This document shows, piece by piece, positions 61,426 to 64,000 of a stretch of DNA of 64,000 bases. The notes under the pieces were generated by a model. It was not told the origin of the DNA. It did not search any database and worked only from the letters and a program-made list of their open reading frames with translations. Source of the DNA: Pseudarthrobacter sp. NIBRBAC000502770 (GTDB taxonomy: Bacteria; Actinomycetota; Actinomycetes; Actinomycetales; Micrococcaceae); assembly GCF_006517815.1 (NCBI RefSeq), contig NZ_CP041198.1, positions 1,240,001 to 1,304,000 on the forward strand, written 5' to 3'. Every line of letters starts with the position of its first letter. Position 1 is the stretch's first letter. Made by a program: the position numbers and the translations under genes.

Positions 61426-62235
61426 TTAGATGCAGGAAATGTCGTAGTCGAAGCTGCCCGAGGTGTACTGGGTGAGCGTGACCTTCCCTCCACCGGTAAG
61501 CGGGACGTCGGAGCACCTGCGTTTGGCCGCGGCCGGCGAGCTGGCCCCCGGAAGCCAGCTGCGCAGGGTGTACAGGTTGCTCGTCGCGGGCACGATGCCG
61601 GCAATCTGCGTCCACTGGGCACTCGTGGAGTACAGGCCGACTCCGGCGCCGATACTCGCGAAGTAGGCCGCCATGCCCTCCAGGTCCGCCCTGTTTGCCG
61701 CCTTGTCCGTCGACCAGCTGTTGACTGTCTCTACATCCAGCCACCAGGTGTAGGAGGCCGGGTTGCTCACGCCGCGGATGTTCGCATCGTCATAAGCCTT
61801 GGCGTACCCGTACATGTATGAGCATGCTGCCCCGACCGATCCGCTGGTGCACTGCCCGTACGGGTTCGGCACGGTTGTCCCGCCGTACGTGTTGCTGCCC
61901 GGCCACCAGGATCCGGCGGTCCCCGGGTTGGCGGTGTTCACGTACAGGGCGACCAAGGACTGGCCCGTCCCGCCCGTCGAAGTGGCCGCCCATGACAGCT
62001 CGGCGGCAAGGCAGGGGTTGGTGTTGTTCGCTAGACCGTTGTTGACACCAACGATGGCGAAAGTCTGGGTCTTGGGCAGGGTTTGGCCGCACTGAGGCCA
62101 GGACACGTCGTTGCCGGGACCAGCGGTGGTGACTGCCTGTGCTGGTCCGCCGACGAGCATCAGCACAGCGGCTGCCGATGCAGCCAAAAACGACCGGAAA
62201 CGTGCAGAAGGGGGTGCATAGTTGGTGAAGAACAT
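61426..62235 (-). CDS. Secreted GH25-like/TIM-barrel protein
   Basis: 269 residues from ATG 62235 (GGAAGG six bases upstream). Signal peptide cut near AQAVT. The mature protein begins GNDVSWPQC and has FAIVGVNNGLANN, LYVNTANPG, SYTWWLDVETVNSW and GVGLYSTSAQWTQI, and ends VTLTQYTSGSFDYDIS. This is the layout of a GH25-like or DUF1906-type barrel, with the DVE motif at the active site. Probably a secreted glycoside hydrolase or wall-binding protein; activity unproven. Four Cys, probably two disulfides. Confidence 0.75.
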   Translation of the reverse strand: MFFTNYAPPSARFRSFLAASAAAVLMLVGGPAQAVTTAGPGNDVSWPQCGQTLPKTQTFAIVGVNNGLANNTNPCLAAELSWAATSTGGTGQSLVALYVNTANPGTAGSWWPGSNTYGGTTVPNPYGQCTSGSVGAACSYMYGYAKAYDDANIRGVSNPASYTWWLDVETVNSWSTDKAANRADLEGMAAYFASIGAGVGLYSTSAQWTQIAGIVPATSNLYTLRSWLPGASSPAAAKRRCSDVPLTGGGKVTLTQYTSGSFDYDISCI

Positions 62236-62768
62236 CGTCGGCCTTCCGAGCGAGAGCTAACCACAACCAGGCAACCAGCATGAGCCCGCGGGCTGATGCG
62301 GTCAAGGGAGTACCAGCTCTCCAGCCCAGGACTTTTCGTGCCAACTGCCGGAGCAAAAGACGCAGGGCCATCCAAGGCCTAGGTGAAGCTGCGTGTGGGA
62401 GGAAGATGAGAAACCTCTCCCCTGGCCGTTCAGGAAAGGCTGTGGATTGGCCCGGCCCAGCGAAGGTCTGAGGCGGCCCGGACGGACCGCCCTGGCTTGT
62501 CCAAGGAAGTCGACCGTTGGCATACGCGGCGAATCTTTCGTCTGACTGGGACCAGTCCACGTGCTCGAAATTTTGCCTGATCCGGTGAGTTGGGATCGTA
62601 TGGGAAGAAGGACCCGCAACAATTCCACGAGCGCTGTGACGGTACTATCGCACTTCTTCCGACCATTTCTTTCTCTTGCTTCGGGTTTCCTCCCAGCCTG
62701 CCGTGTGAGACTCTGCTCACACTGCCGTGTGGGCGGTCCTGATGGGAATCGAGTGAGGGAGTGCAACT
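62236..62768. other. Intergenic stretch
   Basis: No gene seen. It separates divergent genes (GH25-like on the minus strand, COG4705-like on the plus strand) and so probably holds both promoters. GAGGGAG near 62755 is the ribosome site of the right gene. Confidence 0.45.
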
Positions 62769-64000
62769 GTGAGTACACAAGAGGTGACATCACCGCCCTT
62801 CACGGGACGGATGTTGAGTAAAGTCCCCGAAATCACGGTCTGGTTCTGGGTTATCAAGATTCTTTGCACCACCGTGGGGGAGAGCTTCGCTGATTTCATC
62901 AACGTGGCCCTCGGCGCCGGGCTGGTCCCGACCGCGAGCATCTTCACTGGGGTTTTGGCGGTCGTGCTCGCCGCGCAGATGCGTCTGCGGCGTTACGTGG
63001 CCGCGGTGTACTGGCTCACCGTCGTCGTGATGAGTATCACTGGAACCCTTTACACTGACCTGCTCACGGATCAGGCCGGCGTGCCGCTGTGGCTGAGCGC
63101 CGCAGTGTTTTCTGCCGTGCTCGCCGTTGTCTTCGGCATCTGGTATGCCAAGGAACGGACCCTTTCCATCCACAGCATCGTCTCCCTGCCACGGGAGGCC
63201 TTCTACTGGCTCGCTGTTCTGGTGACTTTCGCGTTGGGCACGGCCCTCGGGGACTGGACTCTGGAACTCACCGGCTGGGGCCCTGGCAGCTCGATCCTGC
63301 TGCCCCTGGCACTCATCGTTATCGTGACCGCCCTTTGGCGCTTTGGTGCCGACCCCGTTCTCGCGTTCTGGATCGCGTACATCCTCACCCGTCCCCTCGG
63401 AGCGAATACCGGAGACTGGCTCGGGCTGGCCCCGGGCGAGGGCGGACTGGGCCTTGGCACCCTGACGACGAGCATTGTCTTCCTCGTCGCTATCCTCGTC
63501 ACCGTGGTGTACCTTTCGATCAGTAAGGCCGATATCGCCCAAAGCACTCAGGGCGCGCCGGGCCCGACGCCCCGGGCAGTATCCCCGGCACGGCGGCGTG
63601 CAGCACTGGGGATCCTTGCCGCCGTCGCGGCGGCCACGATCGCGCTCCTCGGATACACGAACAGCTTGCCGCACGCCAGTGTGGCCGCCGAAAAGGAGTC
63701 AGCACCAAGTTGTGGTCCCGGATCCGACGCGCTAACCCAGGCAGAGGCTCAATCAGCGGCGCAGGCGCACTTCCCGGCCACGGACATCGAAGAGTTCCGC
63801 ACCATCGCCTCCGATACTCTGGCCCTGGTTCAAAAGGGCGACAAGTCCGCAGCCTCGACCCGGGTAACGGACCTTGAAACAGCGTGGGACCAGAAACAGG
63901 ACACGCTGAACGCCGCCGACTGCGCCGCGTGGAACTACATCGACAAGCAAATCGACCCGGTCCTGTCCGCTGTCCGCTCACACACCCCGAACCCGGCCAC
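62769..64000 (+). CDS. COG4705-like membrane protein (3' end outside window)
   Basis: Starts GTG 62769 with GAGGGAG seven bases upstream; 410 codons are visible and no stop. The N-terminus (KVPEITVWFWVIKILCTTVGESFADFINVALG) and about eight transmembrane helices over 260 residues match the COG4705 uncharacterised membrane-anchored protein family. A ninth hydrophobic segment (ALGILAAVAAATIALLGY) leads into a soluble C-terminal region (SAAQAHFPATDIEEFRTI..TDLETAWDQKQDTLN) typical of the actinobacterial subfamily. Function unknown; it stands alone on the plus strand. Confidence 0.85.
   Translation, partial: MSTQEVTSPPFTGRMLSKVPEITVWFWVIKILCTTVGESFADFINVALGAGLVPTASIFTGVLAVVLAAQMRLRRYVAAVYWLTVVVMSITGTLYTDLLTDQAGVPLWLSAAVFSAVLAVVFGIWYAKERTLSIHSIVSLPREAFYWLAVLVTFALGTALGDWTLELTGWGPGSSILLPLALIVIVTALWRFGADPVLAFWIAYILTRPLGANTGDWLGLAPGEGGLGLGTLTTSIVFLVAILVTVVYLSISKADIAQSTQGAPGPTPRAVSPARRRAALGILAAVAAATIALLGYTNSLPHASVAAEKESAPSCGPGSDALTQAEAQSAAQAHFPATDIEEFRTIASDTLALVQKGDKSAASTRVTDLETAWDQKQDTLNAADCAAWNYIDKQIDPVLSAVRSHTPNPA

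Noticed and set aside
62790..63674. 294-residue minus-strand frame opposite the COG4705-like gene
   Set aside because: Charged low-complexity shadow; the plus strand has a ribosome site and clear transmembrane helices.
1..64000. CRISPR array, tRNA, rRNA, transposase or rep/par genes
   Set aside because: Looked for on both strands; no evenly spaced repeats, cloverleaf signals, DDE-type transposase frames, or recognisable replication initiator or ParA.

Overview
The window is high-GC actinobacterial DNA. Lsr2, a SigK/MPT70-type fasciclin locus, an ANTAR regulator, a class F sortase, DUF4913 proteins and GTG/TTG starts with purine-rich ribosome sites all point that way, and the gene families resemble those of Arthrobacter and relatives (Micrococcaceae). 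That genus-level guess is inference. No rRNA, tRNA, CRISPR array, transposase or replication/partition gene was recognised. Two genes run off the ends: an ABC-type ATPase on the left and a membrane protein on the right.

Positions 1-15.8 kb are a conjugation module. An ATPase gene and a small partner come first. A tightly overlapping plus-strand operon follows: small membrane protein, VirB6/TrbL-like channel protein, SCO6880/PrgI-like protein, VirB4-like ATPase, VirD4-like coupling protein and a DUF4913-like protein. Next come an ArdC-like antirestriction/metallopeptidase protein and a single-strand DNA-binding protein. A minus-strand block encodes a zinc-ribbon coiled-coil protein, a large MobF relaxase/helicase and a membrane protein. 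A small gene here has a LexA-type box on its start codon. This is probably a conjugative plasmid or an integrated conjugative element.

Positions 15.9-18.9 kb hold a minus-strand cassette (SRPBCC protein, MpaB/DUF2236-type protein, ImmA/IrrE-type metallopeptidase, MAB_1171c/DUF6545-like membrane protein) whose joint function I cannot name. Positions 19-25 kb are a patchwork of small genes: Lsr2, DUF4913 copies, a CopG-like/BrnT-like toxin-antitoxin pair, a truncated pRiA4b ORF-3-like gene, and several frameshifted or truncated small genes. Some of their relatives lie at 44-50 kb. Positions 25.2-28.7 kb carry small-molecule or stress enzymes: ester cyclase, alpha/beta hydrolase, peroxiredoxin and haloacid dehalogenase.

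Positions 28.8-43.9 kb are dominated by cell-surface functions. A SigK-type locus has SigK, DUF4383, a membrane protein, an anti-sigma N-terminal domain lacking its membrane part, an MPT70/83-like fasciclin lipoprotein and a sulfite-oxidase-like molybdoenzyme. A TetR regulator with twin operators, a Tat-exported ferritin-like protein and a lipoprotein follow. Then comes a CHRD protein / class F sortase / cupredoxin / membrane protein operon, an ANTAR regulator, and ycnI-copC copper genes.

Positions 44-64 kb carry secreted phosphoesterases (four related copies, one full-length, one divergent, two damaged), two PAP2 phosphatases, a large secreted PT-linker protein, a second copC next to a truncated ycnI, a polysaccharide deacetylase, a secreted GH25-like protein and a COG4705-like membrane protein. 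Duplication followed by decay recurs through the right half.
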